35,468 nt of DNA from contig JAHEMZ010000027.1 in NCBI GenBank assembly GCA_024643385.1, forward strand, positions 1-35,468, written 5' to 3'. Below the pieces are notes generated by a model. It saw nothing but the letters and a program-made list of their open reading frames with translations, did not search any database and had not been told where the DNA came from. The position numbers and the translations under genes were made by a program. Below are positions 16,213-24,964 of the stretch, piece by piece (within the stretch, counting starts at the first letter, position 1; the number at the start of each line of letters is the position of its first letter). The DNA comes from Flavobacteriaceae bacterium (GTDB lineage Bacteria; Bacteroidota; Bacteroidia; Flavobacteriales; Flavobacteriaceae).

Positions 16213-17121
16213 ATGTCCGTTAAAACTCAATTCAGTATCAAGGATCTGGAAAACCTTAGTGGTGTAAAAGCACACACTATTCGAATTTGGGAAAAGCGCT
16301 ACAATTTATTACAACCGGATCGCACCGATACAAATATTCGGCATTACGATATGAGCAATATGAAGAAATTGCTCAATATTAGTTTCCTCTACAATGAAGG
16401 GTATAAGATCTCTAAGATCGCCAATTTGGAACCCACCGACATTTCAAAAGTAATAGAAAACCTTGAAAGCAGGAATACGAAAAACTATGCGTTACAATCA
16501 TTCAAAACGGCCATGTTTGATTTCGACCGGGCACTATTTAACGCTACCTTACACGATTTGTTACAGGAGAAATCGTTTACAGACATCTTTTACGATGTAT
16601 TTATCCCCTTGTTAAGCGATATTGGTACCTTATGGCTAACCGGAACAATTGACCCCATCCATGAACGATTTATTTCAGAATTAATAAAGCAAAAAATAAT
16701 ACTGAACATCAACGAAATTCAGGAACAGCAAACTGCAAATTTACCTGCTAGATTTGCACTTTATCTTCCTTATGAAGAAATCCATGAGATTGGTTTACTC
16801 TTTGCGAATTACCTCATTCTTTCCCATGGATTTAATTCGATTTATTTAGGCAGCAATATCCCTATGGAGAGTCTAAAACACCTATTAAAACATTACAACG
16901 AGATTACCTTTTTATCCTATTTCACGGTGAAACCGGATCATCAAAGTGTTGAAGACTATGTGGAGCAATACCAACAAGAAATTGGCAACCTCAAAGCCTA
17001 TCCTCTTTGGTTGATGGGAAGCAAAATTCAAAAAGTCGATTCCAAAAATTTTCCGACCGATGTGAAAATAATAGTGAGCCTAAAAGAATTACAGGCCGCT
17101 CTCAAACACCATAAATCTTAA
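16213..17121 (+). CDS. MerR-family regulator with cobalamin-binding-like domain (CarH/LitR type)
   Basis: Predicted transcription factor of the adjacent carotenoid operon. The 302 residues start with a MerR winged helix (FSIKDLENLSGVKAHTIRIW, EKRYNLLQPDRTDTNIRHYD), then a helical segment, then a Rossmann-like B12-binding domain. Compared with CarH photoreceptors from memory, the lower-ligand motif ExHxxG is kept (E189, H191, G194) and so are Trp141 and Glu151 of the W-x9-EH motif, but the His after that Glu is Arg152, and the later GG pair looks like WLMGSKIQ. It may sense light through adenosylcobalamin like CarH, bind B12 differently, or have lost it. An inverted pair AACG-4 nt-CGTT lies 45-56 nt upstream of its ATG. 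Confidence 0.87.
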   Translation: MSVKTQFSIKDLENLSGVKAHTIRIWEKRYNLLQPDRTDTNIRHYDMSNMKKLLNISFLYNEGYKISKIANLEPTDISKVIENLESRNTKNYALQSFKTAMFDFDRALFNATLHDLLQEKSFTDIFYDVFIPLLSDIGTLWLTGTIDPIHERFISELIKQKIILNINEIQEQQTANLPARFALYLPYEEIHEIGLLFANYLILSHGFNSIYLGSNIPMESLKHLLKHYNEITFLSYFTVKPDHQSVEDYVEQYQQEIGNLKAYPLWLMGSKIQKVDSKNFPTDVKIIVSLKELQAALKHHKS

Positions 17122-17158
17122 ATAAAACACAAAGTTGTTTTTGTGTTTTATTATTTTT
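17121..17158 (+). terminator. A/T-rich hairpin after the MerR gene
   Basis: A perfect 13-bp stem (17121-17133 with 17140-17152, arm AATAAAACACAAA) with a 6-nt loop begins at the last base of the MerR stop codon and is followed by ATTTTTT. It looks like a weak terminator that also contains the possible -33 element of the crtI promoter. Confidence 0.6.
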
Positions 17159-17177
17159 TAATTTTGTTAAACAAAAT
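17135..17177 (+). promoter_or_regulatory. crtI promoter overlapped by a 17-bp palindrome (candidate operator)
   Basis: TTG (17135-17137), 21 nt, TAATTTTG (17159-17166) forms a plausible promoter. The sequence ATTTTGTT-A-AACAAAAT (17161-17177) is a perfect palindrome covering the -7 box, the expected start site and the first two bases of the crtI ATG. A bound dimer there would block transcription; the MerR protein encoded just upstream is the obvious candidate. The mRNA leader would be almost absent. Binding is inference. Confidence 0.55.
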
Positions 17178-18636
17178 GAATAAAAAAGTAGCGATAATTG
17201 GTTCCGGTTTCTCTTCGTTGGCTGCCTCTTGCTATTTGGCTCAGGCTGGTTATGACGTGACCATTTATGAGAAAAATTCAACCATCGGGGGACGGGCTCG
17301 ACAACTTAAAAAGGACGGATTCACCTTCGACATGGGGCCTACCTGGTATTGGATGCCCGATGTTTTTGAACGGTTCTTCGGCGATTTCGGCAAAAAAACT
17401 TCTGATTACTATCAATTAATCAAGCTCAATCCCGCCTACTCGGTTTATTTTGGCGTAAATGATTTCATCACTATTGAAGATTCCCTGGAAAAAATAAAAG
17501 CTGCTTTTGAAGCAGAAGAACCGGGAAGTTCCAGAAAACTTCAATATTTTATGGAGGAAGCGTTGGATAACTACAATATTGCCATCAAAGATCTGGTCTA
17601 CCGACCCGGGGTAAGTCCGTTGGAATTAGTCACTCCTGTTACACTAAAAAAGCTGGGGCAATTTTTTAGCACGATAAGTAGGGAAGTCCGCAAGGAATTT
17701 AACAATCCTAAGCTTATATCCATTTTAGAGTTTCCGGTCTTGTTTTTGGGAGCAAAACCTTCCAATACTCCGGCCTTTTATAGTTTTATGAACTACGCCG
17801 ATTTTGGATTAGGCACCTTTCATCCTAAAAATGGGATGTTCAGTGTTGTAGACGGTATGAAGCAATTGGCCGAAGAATTGGGTGTGACGATCAAAACAAA
17901 TCAAAATGTTGAAAAGATAGGTGTCGTCAAAGACCAAGCCAGATCCATTCATGTAAATGGTGTAGAAATAAATGCTGATATCATTCTAAGTGGAGCCGAT
18001 TACCATCATACCGAAACTTTGTTGGATCCCGTTTACAGACAGTATTCCGAAAAATATTGGGAGAAAAAAGTCTTTGCCCCGTCTTCCTTATTATTTTATG
18101 TGGGTTTCGATAAAAAACTCACCAACGTGGAACACCATACCTTGTTTTTTGATGTTCCTTTTGAAGCACATGCCAAAGCCATTTACGATAATCCGGAATG
18201 GCCGGAGGATCCTTTGTTTTATGCGAGCTTTCCTTCCAGAACGGATGCGAATGCCGCTCCCAAAGGAAAAGAAGCCGCGATATTTTTAATTCCGCTTGCT
18301 CCCGGACTGCACGATATTGAAGAAGTTCGGGAAGAGTATTTTGAAAAAATAATCGATCGCTTTGAATTAATAACCACACAGAAAGTCAGAAAAAATATTA
18401 TATTTAAAGAAGCTTATTGTATCAATGATTTTATTGAAGATTATAATTCATATAAAGGCAATGCTTATGGATTGGCAAATACCTTGATGCAAACCGCTTT
18501 TTTACGCCCTAAATTAAGAAGTAAAAAAGTGAAAGGATTATACTTTACAGGTCAGTTAACTGTGCCTGGACCGGGAGTTCCTCCCTCTTTGATATCTGGA
18601 AAAGTGGTCTCCAGCCTTGTTCAAAAAGATTTTTAA
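17176..18636 (+). CDS. crtI: Phytoene desaturase (CrtI type)
   Basis: FAD-dependent enzyme that converts phytoene to lycopene through successive desaturations at the membrane. The 486-residue protein opens with the dinucleotide-binding fold KVAIIGSGFSSLAASCYLA and YEKNSTIGGRARQLKKDGF, has FDMGPTWYWMPDVFERFF, and ends with the CrtI signature LYFTGQLTVPGPGVPPSLIS. The frame is open to 17143, but that extension is hydrophobic and non-homologous, and ATG 17176 gives the family start MNKKVAIIG. First gene of the crtI-crtB-crtZ-crtY-tspO operon; crtB follows after 3 nt. Confidence 0.96.
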   Translation: MNKKVAIIGSGFSSLAASCYLAQAGYDVTIYEKNSTIGGRARQLKKDGFTFDMGPTWYWMPDVFERFFGDFGKKTSDYYQLIKLNPAYSVYFGVNDFITIEDSLEKIKAAFEAEEPGSSRKLQYFMEEALDNYNIAIKDLVYRPGVSPLELVTPVTLKKLGQFFSTISREVRKEFNNPKLISILEFPVLFLGAKPSNTPAFYSFMNYADFGLGTFHPKNGMFSVVDGMKQLAEELGVTIKTNQNVEKIGVVKDQARSIHVNGVEINADIILSGADYHHTETLLDPVYRQYSEKYWEKKVFAPSSLLFYVGFDKKLTNVEHHTLFFDVPFEAHAKAIYDNPEWPEDPLFYASFPSRTDANAAPKGKEAAIFLIPLAPGLHDIEEVREEYFEKIIDRFELITTQKVRKNIIFKEAYCINDFIEDYNSYKGNAYGLANTLMQTAFLRPKLRSKKVKGLYFTGQLTVPGPGVPPSLISGKVVSSLVQKDF

Positions 18637-18639
18637 ACA

Positions 18640-19482
18640 ATGAAAGAATTATTCGATACCGTATCCCAGACCTGTAGCCGTAAGGTAACCCATAGCTACA
18701 GCACTTCCTTTTCTTTGGCTACAAAGATGTTAGCGCCTGTCATTCGGCAGGACATCTATAATATTTATGGTTTTGTTCGATTTGCAGATGAAATTGTTGA
18801 TTCTTTTCACGATTATAACAAAGAACAATTGTTCGATCGATTTAGCAACGCACTCGAAGAATCCCTCCATGATAAAATAAGTTTAAATCCGATCCTAAAT
18901 TCTTTTCAGCATACCGTTCATCGGTATCAAATAGATAAGGAACTTATTGATGCTTTTATGTTAAGTATGAGATTGGACCTCACCAAGAGCGTTTACCGAA
19001 CAGAGGAAGAATATAAACAATACATCTATGGTTCTGCCGATGTCGTTGGTTTGATGTGCTTAAAGGTATTCGTGAATGGAGATAAAGAAATGTTTGAAGA
19101 ACTAAAAGATGCCGCCATGAGTCTTGGGTCTGCCTTCCAAAAAGTGAATTTTCTGCGGGATTTAAAAGCGGATCATGAAGGTTTGAACCGAACTTATTTC
19201 CCGAATACTAATTTGGCAGAATTAAATGAAGTTTCCAAACAAGCGATTATTCAAGAAATTGAAGAAGACTTCAGAAAAGGATATGAAGGAATTCTTAAAT
19301 TACCGGTAGAAGCGAAATTTGGTGTATTTATGGCCTACCGTTATTATCGCAGGCTGTTAAAAAAGCTTCATCGAATACCTGCTGTTGAAATTAAAAATGC
19401 TCGTGTACGAGTTCCAAATTATGAAAAGTTTAGTCTTTTAACACGAAGCTACGTGAAGTATCATTTAAATTTAGTTCGTTAA
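18640..19482 (+). CDS. crtB: Phytoene synthase
   Basis: Joins two geranylgeranyl diphosphates head to head into phytoene, the first committed carotenoid step. The 280-residue squalene/phytoene synthase has both Asp-rich metal-binding motifs: DEIVD (50-54) in YGFVRFADEIVDSF and DLKAD (174-178) in VNFLRDLKADHEGLNRTYFP. The substrate pocket start SYSTSFSLATKML is typical. The GGPP synthase it depends on is not in the window. It lies between crtI (3 nt) and crtZ (2 nt), indicating tight translational coupling. Confidence 0.96.
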   Translation: MKELFDTVSQTCSRKVTHSYSTSFSLATKMLAPVIRQDIYNIYGFVRFADEIVDSFHDYNKEQLFDRFSNALEESLHDKISLNPILNSFQHTVHRYQIDKELIDAFMLSMRLDLTKSVYRTEEEYKQYIYGSADVVGLMCLKVFVNGDKEMFEELKDAAMSLGSAFQKVNFLRDLKADHEGLNRTYFPNTNLAELNEVSKQAIIQEIEEDFRKGYEGILKLPVEAKFGVFMAYRYYRRLLKKLHRIPAVEIKNARVRVPNYEKFSLLTRSYVKYHLNLVR

Positions 19483-19484
19483 TC

Positions 19485-19934
19485 ATGGACATTTTATACT
19501 GGATTTTGGTTTACTTAATCACCTTTTGTGGCATGGAATTCATGGCATGGTTTACCCATAAATATGTAATGCACGGGTTTTTGTGGAGCTTACATAAAGA
19601 CCACCACAAGAAGGACCATGGAAGTTGGTGGGAACGCAACGACACCTTCTTTATTTTTTATGCCATTGTGAGTATCAGCTGTTTTGTAGGTTGGCGGTAT
19701 TTTGGATTTTGGGCAGGATTACCTATCGGATTAGGTATTTTCTCCTATGGTGTGACCTATTTTATGGTGCATGACATTTTTATTCATCAGCGATTCAAAA
19801 TGTTCCGCAATGCCAATAATTGGTATGCACGCGGGATTCGAAGAGCACATAAAATTCATCACAAGCACTTGGGAAAAGGAGAGGGCGAATGCTTTGGAAT
19901 GTTATTTCCTCCTTTAAAGTACTTCAAAAAGTAA
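19485..19934 (+). CDS. crtZ: Beta-carotene 3-hydroxylase
   Basis: Di-iron membrane hydroxylase that adds 3-hydroxyl groups to both rings of beta-carotene, giving zeaxanthin. The 149 residues contain all four His clusters of the CrtZ family: HKYVMH (25-30), HKDHH (37-41), HDIFIH (96-101) and HKIHH (122-126), separated by membrane helices. Its presence, and the absence of a ketolase (crtW), makes zeaxanthin the most likely end product of this operon unless further genes lie elsewhere. Confidence 0.95.
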   Translation: MDILYWILVYLITFCGMEFMAWFTHKYVMHGFLWSLHKDHHKKDHGSWWERNDTFFIFYAIVSISCFVGWRYFGFWAGLPIGLGIFSYGVTYFMVHDIFIHQRFKMFRNANNWYARGIRRAHKIHHKHLGKGEGECFGMLFPPLKYFKK

Positions 19935-19937
19935 TGC

Positions 19938-20645
19938 ATGAAGACCCTCTACCTGTGGCTTAACTTGGGGTCATTCCTAATTCCCTTCCTTTTCAGTTTT
20001 CATCCGAGAATTCAATTCTACAAAAAATGGAAATCCGTTTTAATAGGAATTGCGGTAATGATGTTGATCTTTATTCCCTGGGATATAGTGTTTACCCAAA
20101 ACGGTTTTTGGGGCTTTAACAAACAATACCTAACCGGGTATTTCTTATTTGATCTTCCCGTTGAAGAATGGCTATTCTTTATCTGTATACCCTATGCCTG
20201 TGTATTTACACATTATACGCTACTGAAATTCATCCCAAAATTCGCCATCCCTTTTCGCACTTCACAAGTGGTCTATTACTCGCTTTTGTGTGTGTTGGTA
20301 ATTACCCTCTGGTATCGCTATGATCGCTGGTATACCTTTATTAATTTTTTATACGCTATCCTTTTACTGGGAATTACTTTTAATTACCAGAAAGAATTGT
20401 TACCGCGTTTTATGGCTACTTACTTGGTGATCCTTATCCCCTTTTTCCTGGTAAACGGAGTACTTACCGGAAGTTTTTTAGAAGAACCGGTTGTTTGGTA
20501 TAATAACAACGAGAATTTGGGAATTCGATTGGGCACTATCCCTATTGAAGATATCATTTACAATTTAGGAATGCTCTTAACTGTTATTGTAATAAGTGAA
20601 TATATAGAACAGCGCAAGGTCCCAAGAATAAAAACAAATGTTTAA
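19938..20645 (+). CDS. crtY: Lycopene beta-cyclase, fused CrtYc-CrtYd type
   Basis: Closes both ends of lycopene into beta-rings to form beta-carotene. The 235-residue integral membrane protein has about six or seven helices and two homologous halves, each with the PxE(E/D) motif: FDLPVEEWLFF in the first half and GTIPIEDIIYN in the second. It is thus the fused form of the heterodimeric CrtYc/CrtYd cyclase, known from Bacteroidota, archaea and (fused to CrtB) fungi, not the FAD-type CrtY of proteobacteria. It starts 3 nt after crtZ and overlaps tspO by 8 nt. Confidence 0.93.
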   Translation: MKTLYLWLNLGSFLIPFLFSFHPRIQFYKKWKSVLIGIAVMMLIFIPWDIVFTQNGFWGFNKQYLTGYFLFDLPVEEWLFFICIPYACVFTHYTLLKFIPKFAIPFRTSQVVYYSLLCVLVITLWYRYDRWYTFINFLYAILLLGITFNYQKELLPRFMATYLVILIPFFLVNGVLTGSFLEEPVVWYNNNENLGIRLGTIPIEDIIYNLGMLLTVIVISEYIEQRKVPRIKTNV

Positions 20646-21096
20646 GAAAGTAATTCTCTTCCTGGTTTTAAATTTTTCTGCACTATGGTTGGGTAGTATG
20701 TCAACCAGTGCAGGCGTAGTCTCTGATTGGTATCAAAACCTGCAAAAGGCTCCATGGACGCCACCGGGTTGGGTATTCGGAGTGGCCTGGTCCTTAATTA
20801 TGATCTGTTTTGCCTTTTATATGGCCATCTTGATCACCAAAAAGTATCCGCTTAAGCCCATTCTCCTGCTCTATGTCCTTCAATTATTGTTGAATATTGC
20901 TTGGAACCCAGTATTCTTTTATCTGAAGGAAACGACGCTCGGTCTATTTATTATTCTTTCGCTCACTTTCGTGGTTGGTCTTTTCTTCTTTAAGTATCTG
21001 AAGCTGATGGGAAAGGCAACCTTGTTCCTTTTGCCCTACTTTGTTTGGCTTTTGTTGGCCAGCTCCCTCAACTTATATATTGTTCTTTACAACTAG
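20638..21096 (+). CDS. tspO: TspO/MBR family tryptophan-rich sensory protein
   Basis: A 152-residue, five-helix membrane protein. It has the family segments QKAPWTPPGWVFGVAWSLIM, LNIAWNPVFFYLK and PYFVWLLLASSLNLYIV. TspO proteins bind porphyrins, and in Rhodobacter TspO affects photopigment gene expression in response to oxygen; a role with carotenoids here is inferred from the operon. Its start lies inside the end of crtY (8 nt overlap), so expression is tied to the pigment enzymes. Last gene before the terminator. Confidence 0.93.
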   Translation: MFKKVILFLVLNFSALWLGSMSTSAGVVSDWYQNLQKAPWTPPGWVFGVAWSLIMICFAFYMAILITKKYPLKPILLLYVLQLLLNIAWNPVFFYLKETTLGLFIILSLTFVVGLFFFKYLKLMGKATLFLLPYFVWLLLASSLNLYIVLYN

Positions 21097-21108
21097 AATG
21101 TAGGGTAT

Positions 21109-21140
21109 AAAAAAACCCTGCACAGGGCAGGGCTTTCTTT
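21109..21140. terminator. Terminator shared by the crt operon and the M36 protease gene
   Basis: Stem CCCTGC (21116-21121) / GCAGGG (21127-21132) flanked by an A-run on the left and an interrupted T-run on the right. It is stronger in the minus direction, where seven T follow. Confidence 0.85.
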
Positions 21141-21155
21141 GAATCTTATTAATTA

Positions 21156-24100
21156 TTAGTTTTTTACAACTCTCTTAACGGTTATTGAATTTTCACCTTC
21201 GATGGTCACAAAATAAAGTCCGTTAGAAAGTACTTCCATCGAAATCTCAGTGGTTGCTCCCGCCGCGTTGATAGGGATCACTTGGATAATTCTTCCATTC
21301 ACATCTGAAATAACCGCCTTATTTAGTTTTTCAGCACTTTCGTTCTTCAAGGTGATACGCCCTCTCGTTGGGTTTGGAATTAAAGATATTTCGTTGGCGA
21401 AAGCTACTCCTATTCCTAATAACTCTGTTACCTCAAGTTCAAATGTACATGTGGTCATGTTACCGGATCCATCTTCAACGCTTAATGTAACTGTATAGAT
21501 ACCAGCCCCCACTTCGGTTCCTTCAACAGGATCTTGGGTGGTTAATAGATTGGTTTCACAATTATCTGAAATCGATGCCAAAGCAATATAATCAGGAATT
21601 GTAAATAATGATCCTGAGTCTATAATTTCCGATTGATCGGCCGGGCAAATCACTTCGGGATCCTCAGTATCCTCTACGGTCACAATGGCGTTACAGGAAG
21701 AAACATTCCCATTTACATCCGTAACGGTAAGAACGACCGTGTTCTGCCCTAATTGAGAGCAATCAAAAGTATCGTTATCTATTTCATAACTGGCAATACT
21801 ACAATTGTCGGTCGATCCACCGTCTACATCCAATGCTTCAATAGTTGCTGTTCCATTTGCATCCAGCATTACTGTGATGTTCTGACAAGCCGCTACCGGA
21901 GCTTCCGCATCCAAAGTAACTTCAGCAGCACTTCTTTCACCTAAACATCCAGTGAAACCCAAGTTTATATCTCCATTACTGACTCCGTAATCAGAAGGTA
22001 AACAAACATTAGCCCAGTTAGACGCATTGTTGGTGTCGTCATTTCTTCTATAGGATTGTCCACAACCTAAGGTCAAACTAGCTCCGGCTCCGGTCCAATC
22101 TAAATCGGCTGAGGTGATGTTAAATCCATTTACGTTCACGTTAAATCCGGCAATATCTCCTGCCGTAACGTTCCAGAATACAGAATCTACAACACCCCCT
22201 TGATCATCGATAATCAATATCCAACCGGGATTTCCATCATTCCAGAATAGATTACTACCCCAGTATTGTCCGGAACCGACATTATCATCCCAAAATAATA
22301 CAGAATCCGCTCCCATGGGACCTAATATTTGCACATTAGGATTCACCGTATTGATATTGGCATAAGGGGTATCACTCACCGCTACGGCATATCCGCTGTA
22401 ATCAGCTGCCAAGCCAACATTTTGAATTTCAAATACGTCTGGTGTTTGTAAGGTAATTTCAGAAACAACCAGTTGAGATAAAGGCACATCCGGTGTTTCT
22501 TGCGCATAAAGGGTAATGTTTCCAAGTGGTGTAAAGGTATAATCTGTTCCTTGAGCGAGGAAGGTTCCCCCGGTTGGGGCATCATACCATCTGATAACAT
22601 TTGCAGGATCTAAGGGTTCGGCTGTAACGGTCACCTCATTACCTAAACAAAAATCGGCCACTCCGGTAGTAGTTGGACCAGCGGGCAATACCAATACTTC
22701 AATATCGTCACTTGCCACAGATTGCACAGAACAGCTTCCGGCCGGAACGTCATAAGTAATCGTGTGTATTCCTACTCCCGCCACTATAGGATCGAAAGAG
22801 TAGGTCGAACCATTTCCGTCATCGGTAACACCGGTACCGCTATACGTACCTCCCTGAGGAGTACCTCCGCCTAATCCTGTCATAATTGCTGTTCCTTCAC
22901 AAACATCTTCCGGTGCTGTAAAAGCAGCTACCTGACTAGGTGTGTCAAAGGCTTGTGTTCCGTCACTACGACTTCCCGAAGAACCCTGATTCGCACTGAC
23001 TCCTAAACCGCGTTTTGCAAAGGCATCCCATAAAATACATTCATTGATTCCTCCATAGATTGCTAGATCTGCTGCAAAAATTGCATCTCTTCCATCCACA
23101 AATCCGGGACTACAAGGCTGTAACTTCATTCCTTCCGTCACTAGGGCCATTGCCATTACATTACCGGCATCTAAATTTGGATCACCGGTGAAGTTATAAA
23201 TATCCGGGTCCCAACCATGTTCATTAATTAATCCCCAAGTTACTTCCCAAAGCATTTCAGCCCAAACAGAACCTACCCCATGAGGAACTGCAGCCGTTTT
23301 AATTGCATCATAGGTATGAGGATTTACGGCAATATCAGTAGTATATGGGAATGCTCTGATACCGGGGCCTCCGGGTCCTTGACCGAAGAGATAAGTTCCT
23401 ACTCCCCTCGCATCTGTTCCGGTATCACCGGGTTCAATGGTCATCACGACACCATACCAGTCACTCCAACCTTCTCCCATTTGTTCCTGATTTCCAAGAC
23501 ATCCAGTATTATTAGGTCCTCCGGTAAGTCGGTTCGAAATTCCATGCCCATATTCATGTATGATCACCAAATTATCGAAATCTCCATCTTTATCGCCACA
23601 AACATACATTTGCATAGTAGGATTATTACCATCAGGAGGGGTGCCAAAATTTGCATTACAAGTTCCGGATCCGTCTTGTGCTTCGGAATTTACCGAATCA
23701 CTGCCTGCTCCGCCATTTCCGTAATTATTTTCCTGAAAGTTCCCCCCGGCTTCATCAAAGCCATAATGGTGCAACACATCATGAATCACATTGTTCCAAT
23801 AGAATAAGTTTGTGATCGCCGCTTCCTCATAGGGAGTTGCCACGGAATAGATCTGACTGAAAGGAAATCCGGTAAAATCAAGTGCTGCGCCTCCATCCGG
23901 CTGAAACCCCGGATTATTGCCATCTTCATAAGAATTTGTGTTGTTTCCCCGGGTTACCGTGAATTCCGCACCAATCACACCATTCGTGTCATGCCATCCA
24001 AATGGCGATGCCGTAGGGTCCGCAGGAAAGGCCTCGATCGTTCTGGAACCATAGTACGGACTTTCTAACGGTATTGCAAATACTTCATAGCTTTCATTGT

Positions 24101-24854
24101 TTCCAAGAACTGCAGTATTTGCTGTATTCTGTACCTTATAGTTTGGTATATCAAATAAGTTGCGGTGGTAATTTAGTTCCTCATGGATGCTGTGATCATG
24201 ATCAAAATTACAATTGGACATCCAATTGGTCTGACCTAACATCGCTCCGGTAGAAGCATCAATTCGAACACTCCACCAATTAAGCTGAGCCACTTCCTGA
24301 ATGGATAAATCCCAGGCCAAAACAAGCTTTCCATTCTCATTTTCTTGATAAACCAATTTCACAGGAATCTCGCTTAAGGAAATTCCTCCTCTACTTACGA
24401 GAGCTTCTTGATAGACTCCTTTTTTGGTGCTCAACAGCTTAAGCTCCTCGGTTACAGTGTATCCTAATAAGTTGGCAGCCGCCTGCACGGCTTGTATTTG
24501 ATTCAGCGCCGGAGTCGATGCCGCTCCTTTTTCTATAGCCTCTTTATAAAACCTTGTATTCGATTTTAATATTGAACCATCGGCATTGATATGTATGCTG
24601 GAACTACTGCCATAGACTGGGATCCCGTTAATGGTTTGATCAAAATAGATATGCCTAATATTGCTCACAGAGCTCGTATGCTCTGATGTAATTTGCCAAT
24701 GCATATCGGCAGGAGTGATCCGATCCTCCTCCAAAAGTTGAACTAATTGTTGCTTGATAACTTGATTCAAGTTTTGCCCTACTGCAACATTTGTGGACAA
24801 TAACAACAATAGTATTCCTAATAATGTCGAATTTTTCATAAGTAATTCATTCAT
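21156..24854 (-). CDS. Secreted M36 (fungalysin-type) metalloprotease with T9SS sorting domain
   Basis: A 1232-residue exported protease. In order: signal peptide ending near AVGQ (residue 27); an FTP-type propeptide (about 40-200, HIYFDQTINGIPVYGSSSSI); the M36 catalytic domain with zinc motif HEYGH (433-437) and third ligand Glu461 in MGEGWSDWYG; an Ig-like segment (FCLGNEVTVTAEP); a lamin-tail-like domain (about 815-965); two HYR-like modules (TDNCSIASYEI, ISDNCETN); and a C-terminal type A sorting domain (ISLIPNPTRGRITL to the final VKRVVKN). It should cross the outer membrane by T9SS, be activated by propeptide removal and digest external protein. Met6 (24839, MKNSTLL) is an alternative start. 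Confidence 0.93.
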   Translation of the reverse strand: MNELLMKNSTLLGILLLLLSTNVAVGQNLNQVIKQQLVQLLEEDRITPADMHWQITSEHTSSVSNIRHIYFDQTINGIPVYGSSSSIHINADGSILKSNTRFYKEAIEKGAASTPALNQIQAVQAAANLLGYTVTEELKLLSTKKGVYQEALVSRGGISLSEIPVKLVYQENENGKLVLAWDLSIQEVAQLNWWSVRIDASTGAMLGQTNWMSNCNFDHDHSIHEELNYHRNLFDIPNYKVQNTANTAVLGNNESYEVFAIPLESPYYGSRTIEAFPADPTASPFGWHDTNGVIGAEFTVTRGNNTNSYEDGNNPGFQPDGGAALDFTGFPFSQIYSVATPYEEAAITNLFYWNNVIHDVLHHYGFDEAGGNFQENNYGNGGAGSDSVNSEAQDGSGTCNANFGTPPDGNNPTMQMYVCGDKDGDFDNLVIIHEYGHGISNRLTGGPNNTGCLGNQEQMGEGWSDWYGVVMTIEPGDTGTDARGVGTYLFGQGPGGPGIRAFPYTTDIAVNPHTYDAIKTAAVPHGVGSVWAEMLWEVTWGLINEHGWDPDIYNFTGDPNLDAGNVMAMALVTEGMKLQPCSPGFVDGRDAIFAADLAIYGGINECILWDAFAKRGLGVSANQGSSGSRSDGTQAFDTPSQVAAFTAPEDVCEGTAIMTGLGGGTPQGGTYSGTGVTDDGNGSTYSFDPIVAGVGIHTITYDVPAGSCSVQSVASDDIEVLVLPAGPTTTGVADFCLGNEVTVTAEPLDPANVIRWYDAPTGGTFLAQGTDYTFTPLGNITLYAQETPDVPLSQLVVSEITLQTPDVFEIQNVGLAADYSGYAVAVSDTPYANINTVNPNVQILGPMGADSVLFWDDNVGSGQYWGSNLFWNDGNPGWILIIDDQGGVVDSVFWNVTAGDIAGFNVNVNGFNITSADLDWTGAGASLTLGCGQSYRRNDDTNNASNWANVCLPSDYGVSNGDINLGFTGCLGERSAAEVTLDAEAPVAACQNITVMLDANGTATIEALDVDGGSTDNCSIASYEIDNDTFDCSQLGQNTVVLTVTDVNGNVSSCNAIVTVEDTEDPEVICPADQSEIIDSGSLFTIPDYIALASISDNCETNLLTTQDPVEGTEVGAGIYTVTLSVEDGSGNMTTCTFELEVTELLGIGVAFANEISLIPNPTRGRITLKNESAEKLNKAVISDVNGRIIQVIPINAAGATTEISMEVLSNGLYFVTIEGENSITVKRVVKN

Positions 24855-24895
24855 TTTTGATTAGTAAAATATGGGGTAATGGTTGTAAATCTATT

Positions 24896-24936
24896 AAAAA
24901 AATTAATGGGTTCAAACAATTTTAAAGCTGGAACCC
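24896..24936 (-). terminator. Terminator downstream of the TPR lipoprotein gene
   Basis: On the minus strand GGGTTC (24936-24931) pairs with GAACCC (24913-24908) and is followed by ATTAATTTTTTT. The loop is 17 nt, so it is moderate. It separates the TPR gene from the protease gene. Confidence 0.6.
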
Positions 24937-24964
24937 TATTTTAACACTTGGCATATTGTATATC

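Noticed and set aside
17143..17175. Upstream start of crtI
   Set aside because: The added residues cover the promoter and palindrome; homologues start at the dinucleotide-binding fold.
23280..23807. 175-codon open frame antisense to the M36 protease
   Set aside because: Opposite strand of the conserved catalytic domain; composition is that of a shadow frame.
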